Shown piece after piece: positions 1 through 13,199 of a stretch of 64,000 bases of DNA. The stretch spans positions 32,146,664 through 32,210,663 of the forward strand of contig NC_084768.1 in assembly GCF_028858725.1 (NCBI RefSeq), given 5' to 3'. The notes under the pieces are model-generated. The model did not search any database. It saw nothing but the letters and a program-made list of their open reading frames with translations, and was not told the DNA's origin. The stretch's first letter is position 1. Each line of letters begins with the position of its first letter. A program made the position numbers and the translations under genes. This stretch comes from Colius striatus. Taxonomy: Eukaryota; Chordata; Aves; Coliiformes; Coliidae.

Positions 1-3000
1 TTTTCCAGCAGAAGGGATACTTAATCATCATGTGAGCAATTAAACTAGCTTTTAAGATCACGCAGATTATGCAAGGCAAAAAAAACCCCAAAAAAGCAAC
101 AACATATCCTAAGGGATTGTTTTCTTATGCCTCAAAGTTAAGTAACATTAAATATTTCCAAGGCTCTGTGTTACTTAAACAGTAGATAGAGCTCCCTTAG
201 CCATTTATGTCATTTACACTGAATTATAGTGACTTAAATGTCAGCAATAGGTGTATGCCTGCAAGCATTTTATGAAAATGAGAGTCTGGGGAGCAGAGTA
301 CTACAAATTAATGACAGGTAACTGTTAAAAGGTTCCTAAATTTCAAGTCAGCTCTCCATCTGTAATTATTAAACACCTTATCTGTGGAACAGAACTACAT
401 CTCTGCAACAGGTTTCTATCACAATACAGCAAGTCCTTGCTAATCAAGAGCTGACTGGAAATATTATAAATCCAATGCTATAGGAACATTTTTGCATTTC
501 AGGTTTAGTAGAAACTCAAAATGCACAACATCATTCAAAACATATAAATTTAGCAAGGCATGTGTTTTTAGGATGTGCTTAAGGTTGGGGTTTTTTTCAG
601 CCTAAGCAGGTAATAAGAAGTTAAGAAAAATGTAAGTAGTTCTTTTGGATTTTTGTTTGGCACTCAGCACTTTTGTTTCAGTCACTTTCCCTCTTTTAAT
701 ACCTTTGTTCAGTCCTTTCCCCTCCCTTACCTTCATTCCCCTTCTACTGCTACATCTATAATAAATAAGTGCAGTGGAAACATTTTCTAAGTTACCATTC
801 CAAACTTCAAAACCCAAAATCTATAACTGAGCAGGTCAGAAAATATCAGGACCAACAGGAAAGATTTCCTTCTGACTGATGTTCTCCTAATTACCACACA
901 AACTGCATTTCTCCTCACCCAGATTGAAAACTGCTGACCGAAACCACGAAAACCATTCCATTTGGTCTTCTCTGAGTGTACAGAAGTTCACATACATACA
1001 AAAATAAACTAACAAACAGTTTTATATGGAACTTTTCTACCAGCCTCACTGGGTATTATTGTGAAGACTACAGTTTGAAGCTCTGAAATACAAACAGCAA
1101 AATTTTACTTCTAATACCTCCCTCTACTTGCTTAGATAGCTGTGCACTCTTTACAAATCATTTTTGTCTTATGCAAAGCTTCTTTAGAATGCACCTACTG
1201 CTTATATCTGATTTTTGTCTTATATGAGTGGCTTTGATCCTGCTTTGATCTTCTCATTTCAGTCAGTCTCCCAGAATGAGAGACCCAAGTCATGTTAAAA
1301 TCCTCACCATGTTTTTAAAAGCTATCATTTAATACTCGAGGAAAAGCAAGACTGTTAAAAAACTTTTAGCAATATTTCTGTGGAGCTTTGATTGAAAGAG
1401 GTAGGTCTTCATTTTTAAAGTCAAATGATTTTAAATAATTCATTTTCTAAGTTTATTTAGGAAAAACAATTTGTCACTTCAGAAGGTTGACTAATGAAAT
1501 CCAAACCTTCTAGATGAGTGTTCTCAAACAATCAAAATACAATGAATGCCTGCTAATTTCATTTAGGGGAAGACAATTAATTTGAAATTACATTTTGAAT
1601 GTAGCCACCCACATTCCTATAGAATCTAACAGAGTAAGGGAATGATGTCCATATGCCAGCTCAGTCAGGCTGCTGTTTCAAAGGTGATGTTACTCGGTGA
1701 TGTTACTCGTTTATCTGAAGCATAACTCAAAAGTGTTTGAACAAAAATGATACCCACAGGTCTCCAGGGAAATATCATTTAGTACTGTATTCTAATATAC
1801 TTTGTCACAGACCTACATGGTATACATAGGGGTATTTATTTACTTGAAAACTGATCAATACTCTTTTCCAAACACTTGTACAAGGCAACTGGATTACTTA
1901 ACAAGGAACCATCAAACTGATGTCATCAACTCCAAATGAAGATTTTTCTAGCTGGAGACAGCATAATAAAAGATTAAGAACCCTTCTCTTCCAAGGTATG
2001 ATCACCTTGTCCAAGGACTTTTCATCATTAGATATGTAAGAGCTTCCTTTGGCCCAAGACTGGTAGAGAAGTAACGATATGCTGATCATCTTGCTAGAAA
2101 GTTAAACAGAGCAGTAAAATAGAAGTCCTTTTGTCTGAGGGCAGTGCTAATGTAGATCTGTCCTCTGCACCACATTAACAGTTTCTTCCCCAAAGCAAGT
2201 ATGAAATTAATTTCTCTGACACGTTTATCCCTCTCCTAAATTTAGATTAAATTAGCCAACATCTCATTTCAACTAATTGGAGGGAGCAAAAAACCAATGT
2301 CTTTTTCCTCTTGTAAGAAATGGGATCAAAACAAACATGCCAGGCAACCCAAAGACTTTCCAACACAGTTCATCTCCTATCTGTCTGTCGAAACAGTTCT
2401 CCAAAAAGCCTGATGTGGGGGTTTCTCCTGGACAGTTATTTTCAAGTATTTAATGTTTTGTTGAACTTCAGCCTTACACCTTAGCAACAGAAGTTCTACG
2501 TGTGTTCCTCAGCAGACGGAAACATCTTCTCAATTAATGAGTTGGGGTTTATTCTAACCTCTGTCAAAACTTGTCTGGAGCCACTCTATGCCCTCTCTGT
2601 GATTTCTGGTATCCAGTTATTAAATTAAAACAATACATGCCCACAGTAAATATTTCATTAACACAGTAAGGACTCCAGTAACTTGCCAAATAATAAATTC
2701 ACATACAGAATTTGTAAGCTGTTACAGATTCAAAAGCTTTTCTCATTTCCCCCTGGTTAATCTTACACTTCTGCCCAACCAGAAATTTCCCTTCTTTTTC
2801 ATACTGTGCCCAACTGCACTAAAGTATGAAATGTCTGTGCACAAAAACTGGCTACAATCATTTGAACAGTTTTTACTATTTCTATAAAGTGAATAATTTC
2901 TACTGCAATGGATTTATACACAAAAATATTCAGTACTACGGCCCTGAACAGTGCCAATAACCTATAATTTAATTGTAAGCATCTCAGCACAGCTGAGTGA

Positions 3001-5900
3001 CAGCTATAATGGAATCAAATTGAAAGCTTACAGTGGTCCAAATTGTTGGTTTGCCTGGCTGCATGAATTAGCCAAAACAAATGTTTAAATTCTGTCTGTG
3101 AAAAGACTTTAAAACTTCCTAGTCTACAGGTACTAGGTTTTCCTTCTTCAAATTATTCTCCTTACGTTACATTAATATTCTGAGCTGTGGTTTCACATTG
3201 GCATTTATTTTGTAACAAACTCAAACATGAGAAAGCAAATGTTTGCCTTTAAATACAAATAAAAGAATTTATTATGTTTATAGGCTTCTTTTCTCTCCAG
3301 TCTTCTTTAATCAGTTAAGAAACTAATACACTTGAGAAAGACAGGAACACCAATTTGTGTATTTTATTACCTAAATCCTGTCAAATACATCATAATAGTT
3401 TGTTCTTGACTTTTCCAGAAGATCCACCTGAACCCACACTCCAAATTAATGGCAGCATTCAATTTGCTGTGAAAAAAACACTTCATATCCTACATTAAAG
3501 GAGTTAAGTTCTCAAAGGATATGTGCAGAAGCCTCTAGAACACAAAACATAGGAACACAGAATAGAAACACAGTATGATTCCTTTAAGACTGTTGGTTTT
3601 ACTGGAGGATGACAGTAACATCAGGCTTTCTTTGGGTTCAAGCTGAAGGCTTTAATCCAGCAAGGTATTAAAAAACAGGATGCCAGAAGCCTTGCCACTG
3701 AGCTTTTGAATGTGTCCATCACCCAGGTTAACAGAGGGAATCGTAGAATGCTCCTATTCCTGATGTGTGGGTTGGGTTTGTTTTTTCTCCTCTTGGGACT
3801 ATGGAAAAGAGTACTTGAACTACTGAAACTATCTGAAATTCAGTATTTCTATTTCCATTTCCAAAATATTCAATAAACAATTAGCAATGCTTCCTTTACA
3901 ATGTGGGGAATATGAAGTCATCAGAAACTACATTTGAGAGCTGCAAAATGAAGTAACAGCAGAAGCAGAGTCAGCCCTCGTAAAATGTTCAGGCCACTAG
4001 CTTAAGTGCTTGTTTATTACACCATTGCAGCTGACCTACCCAGCCACTGTGACTTACAGTACTCCTGCTGTGAAAAGCACTTCCCACCTCCACGTGCACC
4101 CTCTTGGTCATTTGCCTTGAATGCTTCACCTGTCTGCTCAGGTTACATCAAAGATGTGCTTCACTGATGAGCTATGAAGCTCTAAGACATCTACCTTTAT
4201 AAATCCTCCAGTTGCTTTCAGGACAGAGCTTAACCACCTTGCAAAAGGGTCCCATGCAACATGCCTTAACTGTAGTGAGATACACTGACAAGGCATCGTT
4301 GCTGATTATAGTCACAAGCATCTTATGCACACATACTTAACATAAAGAATCTGCAACACAAAGATGCTGGCAGCTGATGACAGAAATCATTGTCCTGACT
4401 CAAATCAAAATCCAGACCCTACATCTTTTTTGTAATACTAAGAAATCCCAATATTGTATCATTATCTGAACTGCAGTGCTTAGGGCTCTGCAATGACTCT
4501 AAGTGCTGTAAGGTACTACAGTGTTATCCCACTTTACAAATAGTAAACTAAAGTGTAAACTAAACTCAGTGTGTTTAGGAATAATCATGTGCATTTTAAA
4601 ATGCATCTTCAGATGAATCATTTGGGTTTTTCTTTTTTCTTCAGTAATTTCAACTGTTGAAATATGTTTGGAGGGTACTTTTTTGATGTTGTTTTGTTGG
4701 GGTTAAAAATGTGACTTAACAGAATTTTTAAGTAAAATATGTCACAACTTGACTGAAATAACCAATCAAAATATGGTAGCTGTACCACACTTGTTCTGGG
4801 ATTACTCAGAAAGAAATGGCCACATCCCAAGGACGTGAGTATTGCTACTGAAAAGTCACACAAACAGTTGCTTGGTCATGACCTTATCCCCAAACCCTAA
4901 TCCTAGTACCACTCAGACATGCATGTGTTGAAATGTTAAACCTGTGCTTTAATGTTTTAAACAGCAGGGTCCTGAAGTGCACTCTACTGGTTTTATCTGT
5001 TTTCCATCTTTTAAGCAATACTCTAGGAAGAAAGTGATATAATTCCACAATTAATTCCTACCTGCTGTGACCATGCCCCCTCAGGGTAAAGATGATTTTT
5101 TACATTAACGCACTGAAAGCTTCCTCTGATTGACCTTGAAGACACTGACTAATTAATTACTTTGCTAGTCAATATGGTATGGTAGCTTAAAGGCTGGAGT
5201 AGACAGCCAGCCAGTTAACATGGGTGCTGCCATCTGCTGAACGTGACAGCAAGGGATTGGTACTACTCTGAAAGTAATGTGTTACTAAACCCCCCGTTCA
5301 CAGCCTATTTCACCAGTCCAACAAAGACTGCTCAGGTTCTGTAAGAGAATTGGTAGTATCTTACATTTCTTTGATCTCAGTGAATTCATTAAAGCTTTGG
5401 GTTCAGCCCACTGCTGAACAGCTGGAGCCACAGTATAGGCAAAAAGATCAGGAGATTGATGTGAACACTCATGCAGGGCAGATGTGAGCATCGGAGTTCA
5501 GAGTTGATCTCCCTCACTGCCAAAACTCAGTGTTACCCTGATTTAAAGAGCTCTGCTCAGGCTTGAGATTAATAAAAAAAGTAGCCAAGAAAGTATAAAC
5601 TGAAGTTCCTGCAAAACAATAGTCAGGGGCTGGCACAGAGGAGTGACTTTTAAAAACAAATTAATTATGAGAAAGCTTGATACTGTTCCTACAAAGACTA
5701 CACTTGTCTTCTGAAATAAGAAAAGACATTTTTTTCTTTGTCATTCTCAACAAAACTGCATCAAATTAGAAAACTGAGTAATTTGTACAGTTCTATCCCT
5801 GTAAATAAAAACCTACATCAAACTGGTCTAAAACTATACATATACATAAAAATATATACAGATTTATACACACACAAAATTATACAATACTTATCACATT
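1..5900. other. Upstream intergenic DNA, nothing recognised
   Basis: This is AT-rich single-copy-looking sequence. Open frames are short (under 85 codons) and without family resemblance. A 13-bp tandem repeat (GGTGATGTTACTC twice) lies at 1683-1708. No RNA gene, repeat family or CpG island was seen. Confidence 0.6.
1683..1708. repeat. 13-bp tandem duplication
   Basis: GGTGATGTTACTC occurs twice in a row with no mismatch. Confidence 0.85.
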
Positions 5901-5958
5901 GGTCCAAAACTTGATGATCTTAAAGGGGTTTTTTGCAACTTAAATGATTCTATGAACT
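5901..5958 (+). mobile_element. CR1 3'-end fragment, old, sense
   Basis: A diverged match to the CR1 3' terminus: TTGATGATCTTAAAGG near the start and AAATGATTCTATGAA at the end, the typical final octamer. It appears to belong to a different, older subfamily than the main copies here. Only about 60 bp is recognisable. Confidence 0.65.
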
Positions 5959-6082
5959 ACAGCACCCATTTTCCCTCAGACCTGCTGAGGGATATGACAG
6001 GCAGCTCCAGGTCCCACACACAGCAGAAGCAGCAAGCCAGTCATGTAGATCACTACTCTTCACACTGATACAGGATGAGAGG

Positions 6083-6140
6083 ATAATTGAGGCTGGAAGA
6101 GACCTCAGGGGGTCTCCAGTCCAAAGTGCTGCTCAAATCT
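6083..6140 (-). mobile_element. CR1 3'-end fragment, old, antisense
   Basis: GGCTGGAAGAGACCTCAGG followed by GGTCTCCAGTCCAAAG and GTGCTGCTCAAA matches the reverse complement of a diverged CR1 3' region. It lies 125 bp from another old CR1 end in the opposite orientation. Confidence 0.6.
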
Positions 6141-9128
6141 ATGTTTTTTTCATTGCTCTCCAATTTACAAAGAGGCTGAGATACTACAGAAAACTAAAGA
6201 AACTCTGTATGAATTTTCCTCTCTAAAGAAGAAATACCATGTTTACTGTGACCGAATATCATGGTTGAAGCTATGAATGACTGGGACTAGAATGAAAGGA
6301 ATCATTTCATCTGTCCCTCTGTTGCTGCTGTGCAGGAGTAAAACCAAAACAAAACTAGAGCCAACTCTTGAGAATTTGGGAAAACATTGGGAAAATGGAA
6401 TATAATAAAAAAGGATACTATGTCCCACACACAAGTTACAGTCTCCTAAATTTGATATTGTAACAAGAAAATAGGAAACAGTACGAAATAGAAAACACTC
6501 CATTGTGGAATTCAAAATGTGCTGAGCTGTTAGGTCTACCCAGTGATCACCTCCACTGCTTTGAGACTTGGATGGAGCTAGTTTGGAAGTCTCATGACAG
6601 GGCATAACCTGGATAACCTCCTTACAGATGAAGAGCAGCAGACACCATTCAATGAGTGTCAAGAAGCGCTTCAACTTACTTGTTAGAAATACTTTAGAAC
6701 CTAATGACTGGTTTATAGAGTAAACCAAAATGCCTTTTCAAAATATTTCTCTTCCTAGCATTTGCCTTTAGTCTCCCTACTTAAATTGCTACCAGAGACA
6801 ATACTGACACGTACCTCTCACAGCCATAATCTTGCATTAGTGTTCAAAACCTAATCCTACAGAAGCACCACGGAAATGCCAGTAAGCATCACCTTAAACA
6901 ATTACTTTTGTTCAGATGAGTTAGATTCTGGCACCCATTTAGAATTAAAACATCAGATACGTGTCAACTAAGAGAAAAATATCATTACAGTGCCTGAGTT
7001 GATGCTGTCAGCTATAACAAGCATCCTTCTTGGCTATATGGGACAGAACTATGAATGTTGCAACAGTACCACAAATAGCACCATACTCATAGGTTCTTTT
7101 AAAATCTGAAACTGATTAAACATCAAAGCAATGAACTACTGTATTACAGAAAACACCCACCTCTTAAGCTCATTTGTCGTTCCGGCAAGTTCTTTGGCAA
7201 ACTTTTCTTCCTTTATTCCAGTAGAAATTTGTGCACAGAAGACAGACAGGAGATACCAGCTCTGCTGGTTCTTCATTTGAGGAAATATCAGGTATGAAGG
7301 TAATGCTCTCAATCTTGAAAGAGAACAGAATGTAAAATGCATCAGAATGTTTGCACCATGATTTATAATCATGACTAACTTATAATCATGACCTAACATT
7401 TCTTCCAAGTACTTGTGCCTTTAAGTGATTGTGACAAAGACTGTTACTCCCATTGAACTTTTAGTATTAATTCCTTGTTGTTATTTGTATTCTTTTGAGA
7501 CACACTCCTGTGGGATTCTGAGCCCCAAAACTCCCCAGTGATCACTACTTGGGTCCTTTCCATCCCCACAAACATCACGTTGTCACAGAGGAGATGTTGC
7601 AAGCAGCCTCTTTACTATGACACGTTGGTCAATAAATATCCATATATATGCTGTGAGACACAAACTAGTTTTGCTTGCACATACACATTCAGAAAACGAG
7701 ATTTACTATCCAAACAAACTCACCAATATACCACACAGCATACTGCTCTGTCTTTGGCAGTTCTGCAGTGTGAATTTGCAAAGCACATCATGCTCTAACT
7801 TTGAAGCAATATTTAATATTAAAACATTTTACAGATTCCTAAAGACTTGGCTGGGGAATTAATTTTCTGATCACCAAGCAATTAGCTCAACTTTACCTGT
7901 GACTTGACAGGCTGCAAATTATCTATTTTAAGAGGTAATATTCCATTTTAAATTATGCCAACTGAGTGTTTTACTGTTTAAAAATTATATTATTCCTATT
8001 CATATTGAGTAATTGTCTTCTTTATTTTCAAAATCTGTCAGCCAAATTGAATTCCTTTTCAACAACTGGGTACATTTTACTGTCTGCACTAGAATTCTGA
8101 AATAACATATATTTCAAACTTAGTTCTCCAAGGTTCACGTTCTGTGGGATCACACAGTTTTAACATCAGACAGTTCATCAAGAATGCATCTGCTGTCCTT
8201 GTAATACTTTCAAAGAGAATCTTAATCCTTAAATCTTCTAGTATTTACAATTATAAAAGTCACACATAAACAAAAATACACTTAAAGGCTACTCTGGTGG
8301 GATATATCCTATTGTACTTGTCCATATTGGCAGAGGAAAATATCACTAAGCCTGTAAATGGAGGTCCATTTCTAGGAAAAGATAAGCATTCTTCACAAAT
8401 GCTTCTCACAAGAGAATTTGCATTTCCACACAGTTGTCTTTGTTGTATTTCATAGGACACTCAATACCTGGAAGTACTTCATCAATTTCTTCCCCAGTTA
8501 AAATTAAGGTCAAACTTCAACAAAAGTAAATTCTGAATACGGATCAGTTTCAGAAAGAGAGTTGGAGACCTGAAAGAGGTTTGTAACTCTTGGGGTCTCT
8601 ATTAAACCTGTCCACTTCATCCAGTACCTAAATACTTTGTGCATCTCTTATGTGCTGCTTTGTACACTTTGACTAGAATTGTAACTATTTTCAGTGCACT
8701 CATGCAGAGATACATAGCAAGGAAGGTCATTTTCACAGAAAAGAAAAACTCCTCTAAGTAACAACCTTTTAAGTACCAAAACCCTCTAAGTAACAAAAAT
8801 TCTTATAAAAGACTCACTTGAAGGGAGCAAGAGGTAGGCAAATCATTCACTGCTACGTTTTCTTATTTAATGATCTTTCAATTTAGAGTACAAGGTAAAA
8901 CAAATACGCTTTTCAGATAGCAGCAGGATTCCAAAAAATACTCAGTGTCACCCTAATTGTAGAATTCTATTTAGTAAACTAATCACTACTAGGAAAGTTC
9001 CACTGATAAAACAGCCTTCTAAAACTTTATATCAGTATTTTAACTAATACAGCAATGTGGACTGGGAACTGTGGTTGTAGTACTGACAGATTCCAAAAAA
9101 CAAGATGATCTCAAACAAGATGAAAATC
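6141..9128. other. Upstream intergenic DNA, nothing recognised
   Basis: AT-rich sequence. It includes the end of a 161-codon minus-strand open frame (6243-6728) that I do not recognise and take as chance. A 17-bp tandem duplication lies at 7363-7397. Confidence 0.55.
7363..7397. repeat. 17-bp tandem duplication
   Basis: TTATAATCATGACTAAC is followed directly by TTATAATCATGACCTAAC, one inserted base apart. A simple local duplication. Confidence 0.85.
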
Positions 9129-9606
9129 AAGAGGGACAGGGAAGTGCTGGAGAGAGGCCAGCACAGGGCCACCAAGATGATCAGGGGAATGGAACATCTT
9201 TCATACAAGGAAAGGCTGCGGGACCTGGGGCTGTTTAGTCTGGAGAAGAGGAGACTGAGGGGAGATCTTATTAACATTTATAAATATCTACATGATGGGT
9301 GTCAGGAGGTTGGGACATCCCTTTTTTCTATAGTAGCCAGCAACAGGACAAGGGGTGATGGGATGAAGCTGGAACACCAAAATTCCACCTAAATATAAGA
9401 AACAACTCTTTCCCTGTTGAGGTGAGGGAGCCCTGGCACAGGCTGCCCAGAGGGGTTGTGGAGGCTCCTTCCTTGGAGGGCTTCAAGACCCACCTGGACA
9501 TGTTCCTATGTGACCTGATCTAGGTGACCCTGCTTTTGCAGGGGGGTTGGACTAGATGATCTCTAAAGGTCCCTTCCAACCCCTACCATTCTATGATTCT
9601 ATGATA
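9129..9606 (+). mobile_element. CR1 retrotransposon, 5'-truncated, sense
   Basis: About 480 bp: the extreme C-terminal part of CR1 ORF2 (reads [20 protein letters not shown] onward, through [14 protein letters not shown]) plus the 3' UTR, ending in ATTCTATGATTCTATGAT. The reading frame is broken near 9375 (HQNST then stop), before the usual ORF2 end. The left break falls at AAGAGGGACAGGGAA of the CR1 consensus, the same point as in the antisense copy at 11261-11738. Confidence 0.93.
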
Positions 9607-11260
9607 AAATTGCCAAAATGTATGAACTGTTAATGCAAACTTTTGGAGGAGCTTCAGTGATGTGATCCATTTGACGACTTCCCGATGCTGCTTGGAGTGT
9701 CTGTCTTTGAAACTGGTAAAATGCCAAACAGTAAAAGTTAAAAATAAAACAAATGATTCCCCAGACCCCTGAAAAAAGTGAGACTTCAGATCTCCTGAGC
9801 TCTTCAGGTACTTTTATGTTACAAACTGATAATTTGTTTGATATATGAAAAGGTACCAAAATGTGTTTCTAAAAGGCTGGCATAAAGTGACCTGATTCTG
9901 TTCTGTTTGATTTTAACAGTCCATTAGGATGAAAAGGAAACTGTGTAATAGACTTATCCCTCTACTCTCTAGTAACCTGACAAGTCATTTTCTGTCATTT
10001 CTGCCTGCAGAGTGTAGAGAACCAACGACAATTAGTACTTGAAATAATTGGCTTTGTTAAAATGTACCTGAAAAATTAAACAAAATTCGGGTCCATATGA
10101 GAAGTTTTGATTTCTCCTGTATGCCTTGAAGTGGGGAGGGAATATGTGATTTTGAAGATCTTTAACAGAGGTTTTAGTTATCTTTAAAACCTGTGAAATT
10201 GTGTGAGAATTACATTTCTTCTTGAATTCTTTGCATGGAGGTGGCTGCAGTCAGTGTAAAATACTCTATGGTGAGAGAGAAGAAGAGAGACATGAAAAGC
10301 TTTCCTCCTGGTGCTAGCGACAGAGTATGAGCAAAATGGAGGCACACTAAATCCAGCTTGTCTAGATAGTGAAGGATATTCTCAGTGTGTGGCTAAAGTT
10401 GTAACAACTTCTTTTTCAAACCATATTGCCAGATGTATTGCTAGCAGTTGGAATAAGGCAGATACTTGTTCACTTGGGTACACTGGAAACTGAAGTTGAT
10501 AAATTGGATGTAGGTACTGAATTATATATAAAGAAGTTCCAAGTTCTGCAGTCTGAATTTGACAGCTCAGAAGTACTGATGGGACTTATGATAAAAGACA
10601 ACATACATATGCATCTGTAAAAAAGATAATCTTCGAGTTATTTATAGTAGGTCACATCTGAAGCTGTTTTTCATTGGAGTGCTATCAAGTATTTTTTCTA
10701 AACAAGAAATTTCTTCATGAAATCAGTTTTATACTTACACTGAATGTTTTATGGATGCTCAGTTTTCTGCTGAGTTAGGGAGGTGGTCTAGATTTGGAAT
10801 TGTAGGCTTTCTCCATGTATATTATCAGGAAATTGGAAAGAGGATTTGAATATTGACCCTTGTTGACTTTAACAGAGCTGAAATGTCCTTGGAAAGCATA
10901 AACGTGTCTTTCATTACAGTAGAGATTGTGATATTTCAGTGAGACTAAAGAGAAGAAGATATAAAAACCAAATTAAGCTATCAGTGATATAGAAGCTAAA
11001 CTTTTATGATAGGTGCTATATATTTGATTATGTTTGTAAGAAATGTGAAAGAATCGAATGCTTAAAGTGTTGTTAAGTCAGGGGAAGAGAAAAATCAGTG
11101 CAGTAGTGATTCACTGAAGGTAGGCAGTAAAGAGTGTGTAGATGTAAAATCAAATACAGAGATATTGCAATGGGACAAAATCCAAGAAGACTGTAATTTA
11201 TGAAATTTGCTTCTGTTTGGATAGATTTGGCCATTTGTAGTTATAAGTCATGTGAGGGGA
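9607..11260. other. Upstream intergenic DNA with an unrecognised protein-like stretch
   Basis: Between two inverted CR1 copies. At 10011-10076, after a splice-acceptor-like tract (TTTCTGCCTGCAG), a frame reads SVENQRQLVLEIIGFVKMYL before a stop. At 10426-10620 another frame reads with a helix-like composition (LGTLETEVDKLDVGTELYIK and on). I do not recognise either, and in-frame stops or shifts separate them. They may be a decayed retrocopy or chance; no function is claimed. Confidence 0.35.
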
Positions 11261-11738
11261 ATCACAGAATCCTACAATAGTAGGATTGGAAGAGACCTTT
11301 AGAGATCATCCAGTCCAACGCCCCTGCAGAAGCAGGGTCACCTAGATCAGGTCACATAGGAACATGTCCAGGTGGGTCTTGAAGCCCTCCAAGGAAGGAG
11401 CCTCCACAACCCCTCTGGGCAGCCTGTGCCAGGGCTCCCTCACCTCAACAGGGAAAGAGTTGTTTCTTATATTTAGGTGGAATTTTTTGTGTTCCAGCTT
11501 CATCCCATTACCCCTTGTCCTGTTGCTGGCTACTATAGAAAAGAGGGATGTCCCAACCTCCTGAGACCCACCCTTTAGATATTTGTAAATGTTAATAAGA
11601 TCTCCCCTCAGTCTCCTCTTCTCCAGACTAAACAGCCCCAGTTCCCGCAGCCTTTCCTCACATGAAAGATGCTCCAGTCCCCTGATCATCTTGGTGACCC
11701 TGTGCTGGCCTCTCTCCAGCAGTTCCCTGTCCCTCTTA
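11261..11738 (-). mobile_element. CR1 retrotransposon, 5'-truncated, antisense
   Basis: The reverse strand carries the CR1 ORF2 C-terminus as an open 115-codon frame (11342-11689, ending LDMFLCDLI stop), then the 3' UTR. The terminal octamer is degenerate (GATTCTGTGATT). It shares with the copy at 9129-9606 the truncation point and the variants GGCCAGC and TTCCACCTAAATATAAG, where the other copies have GTCCAG and TTCCACTTAAA. About 480 bp. Confidence 0.93.
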
Positions 11739-13199
11739 TCTACAACAAACTAAAGACAGGAAGGAGAAAAAAGTGTGAGAAAAATAAAAGTAGGGAAAAT
11801 AAGAGAACTAGTCACTGAGGTATCCTATAGAAGCTCTAAATACCTTCATAGCTGCCCTCCTGACTTCAGAACCCATGTTCCTGTTTTCAAAAGAAATTAT
11901 TTCATTTAAAAACGACATCCACTTTGTTCTTTGGAGAACCTCAGCCTTTCAGGGCCATGGTACCACTACTCTCCTTATTAACGCCACATTATATATGCAA
12001 CTGTCCCTTTTTTATATTTTTATTGCTATTTCCTAGAAAACAGACCTTTCACGTCTTTTCCACAGAGAAAGAAGTCAATTAAACTACTCTCCTTTCTATA
12101 TCTTTTCATATTGTCTTTGTAGAAGGAAATTTGCAAGAGTCTGTGTCAGAGCGATTCTCTTTCCATTGTAAGACCCTGGAGTGAGAATGGAAGCTCATTC
12201 ATAAATTCTCTTCCTGCCACGAGGAACTACACTTTGCAGGTCTATCTTCCATGGAAATGAAAGATCATGTTTTTATAAAAGATAGTGCTGACCAAAAGTG
12301 GGTTTTTCTAAGTCATCTTCAAATAAAAAGTACACTGTGATTCACTGTCAAAAGGAAACCTTGTTATTTTGGTCCTAGAAGAAATTCAGAAATCAAAACT
12401 CTCATAAAGCACTGTAGGAAAAATTGGCATTTTTGATCTGGGAACGTTATTCCAAGGATATGCCATCTTTTCAGAAAATCAATCTTTTTTTTGTTTGCAG
12501 AACAGTTTCTGCTACATCTGTCTTCCAGTCTCAACTCCTAAAGAAAAAAAAGACATCAATCTTATAGACTTGGAGAGAGCAAGTTAGAAAACACGAAAGT
12601 TAGAAAGCCCTGTTCATACTCATCCTAGTAGACACGAAACCAAAGCAGCCTCCTCCCAAGCTTAGGACTTTGTGGGTTTGGGTTTTTTATACTCAAGTTT
12701 TGCTTCTTTAAGAATATTTTTACCCTTTTGTTCTCTTTGCTAAGATTACACATCCTAAAAATCCACAGTAGTGTTGACCTTTTGTGGTCAATTTTGTGGC
12801 TGCTGAAAAAGTTCAAAATGTAGACCCAGAGCATAATCAAGACTCAAGAAAAAAAGTCAACTGTAAAGCTAATATATTTTTACTATGTAAAGCTGAAAAA
12901 CTCGTGTATAACAACCTTATAGCTAATGTTACCCTAACCATAGATCATGAACTTGAGTCTTGTAAGGGAAAGTAATTGAAACTTCAATGTACTTTGCCCA
13001 TGCTAATAGGATGGTGGTGTTACAAGCGTGATTTACGTTTGAGCCATAGCCAGCCGTGCTGAACGTGGAAGCCAAATCACATCCCTGTCTGTACTTGCTC
13101 ATGTGTAGCTTGGGAAGAGTGACTATGAGCTGCTGCACAGGCAGACAGGAGCCCACGCAGAGCCCTGGCTGGCAAACCCGTGTTGTCCGACTACACATG
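11739..13199. other. DNA between the last upstream CR1 and the CpG island, nothing recognised
   Basis: AT-rich at first, becoming GC-richer after about 13.0 kb. No repeat or coding family was recognised. It may hold distal parts of promoter A. Confidence 0.5.

Noticed and set aside
6243..6728. 161-codon open frame on the minus strand upstream of the gene
   Set aside because: No family resemblance and no flanking gene signals. A protein search would be needed to revive it.
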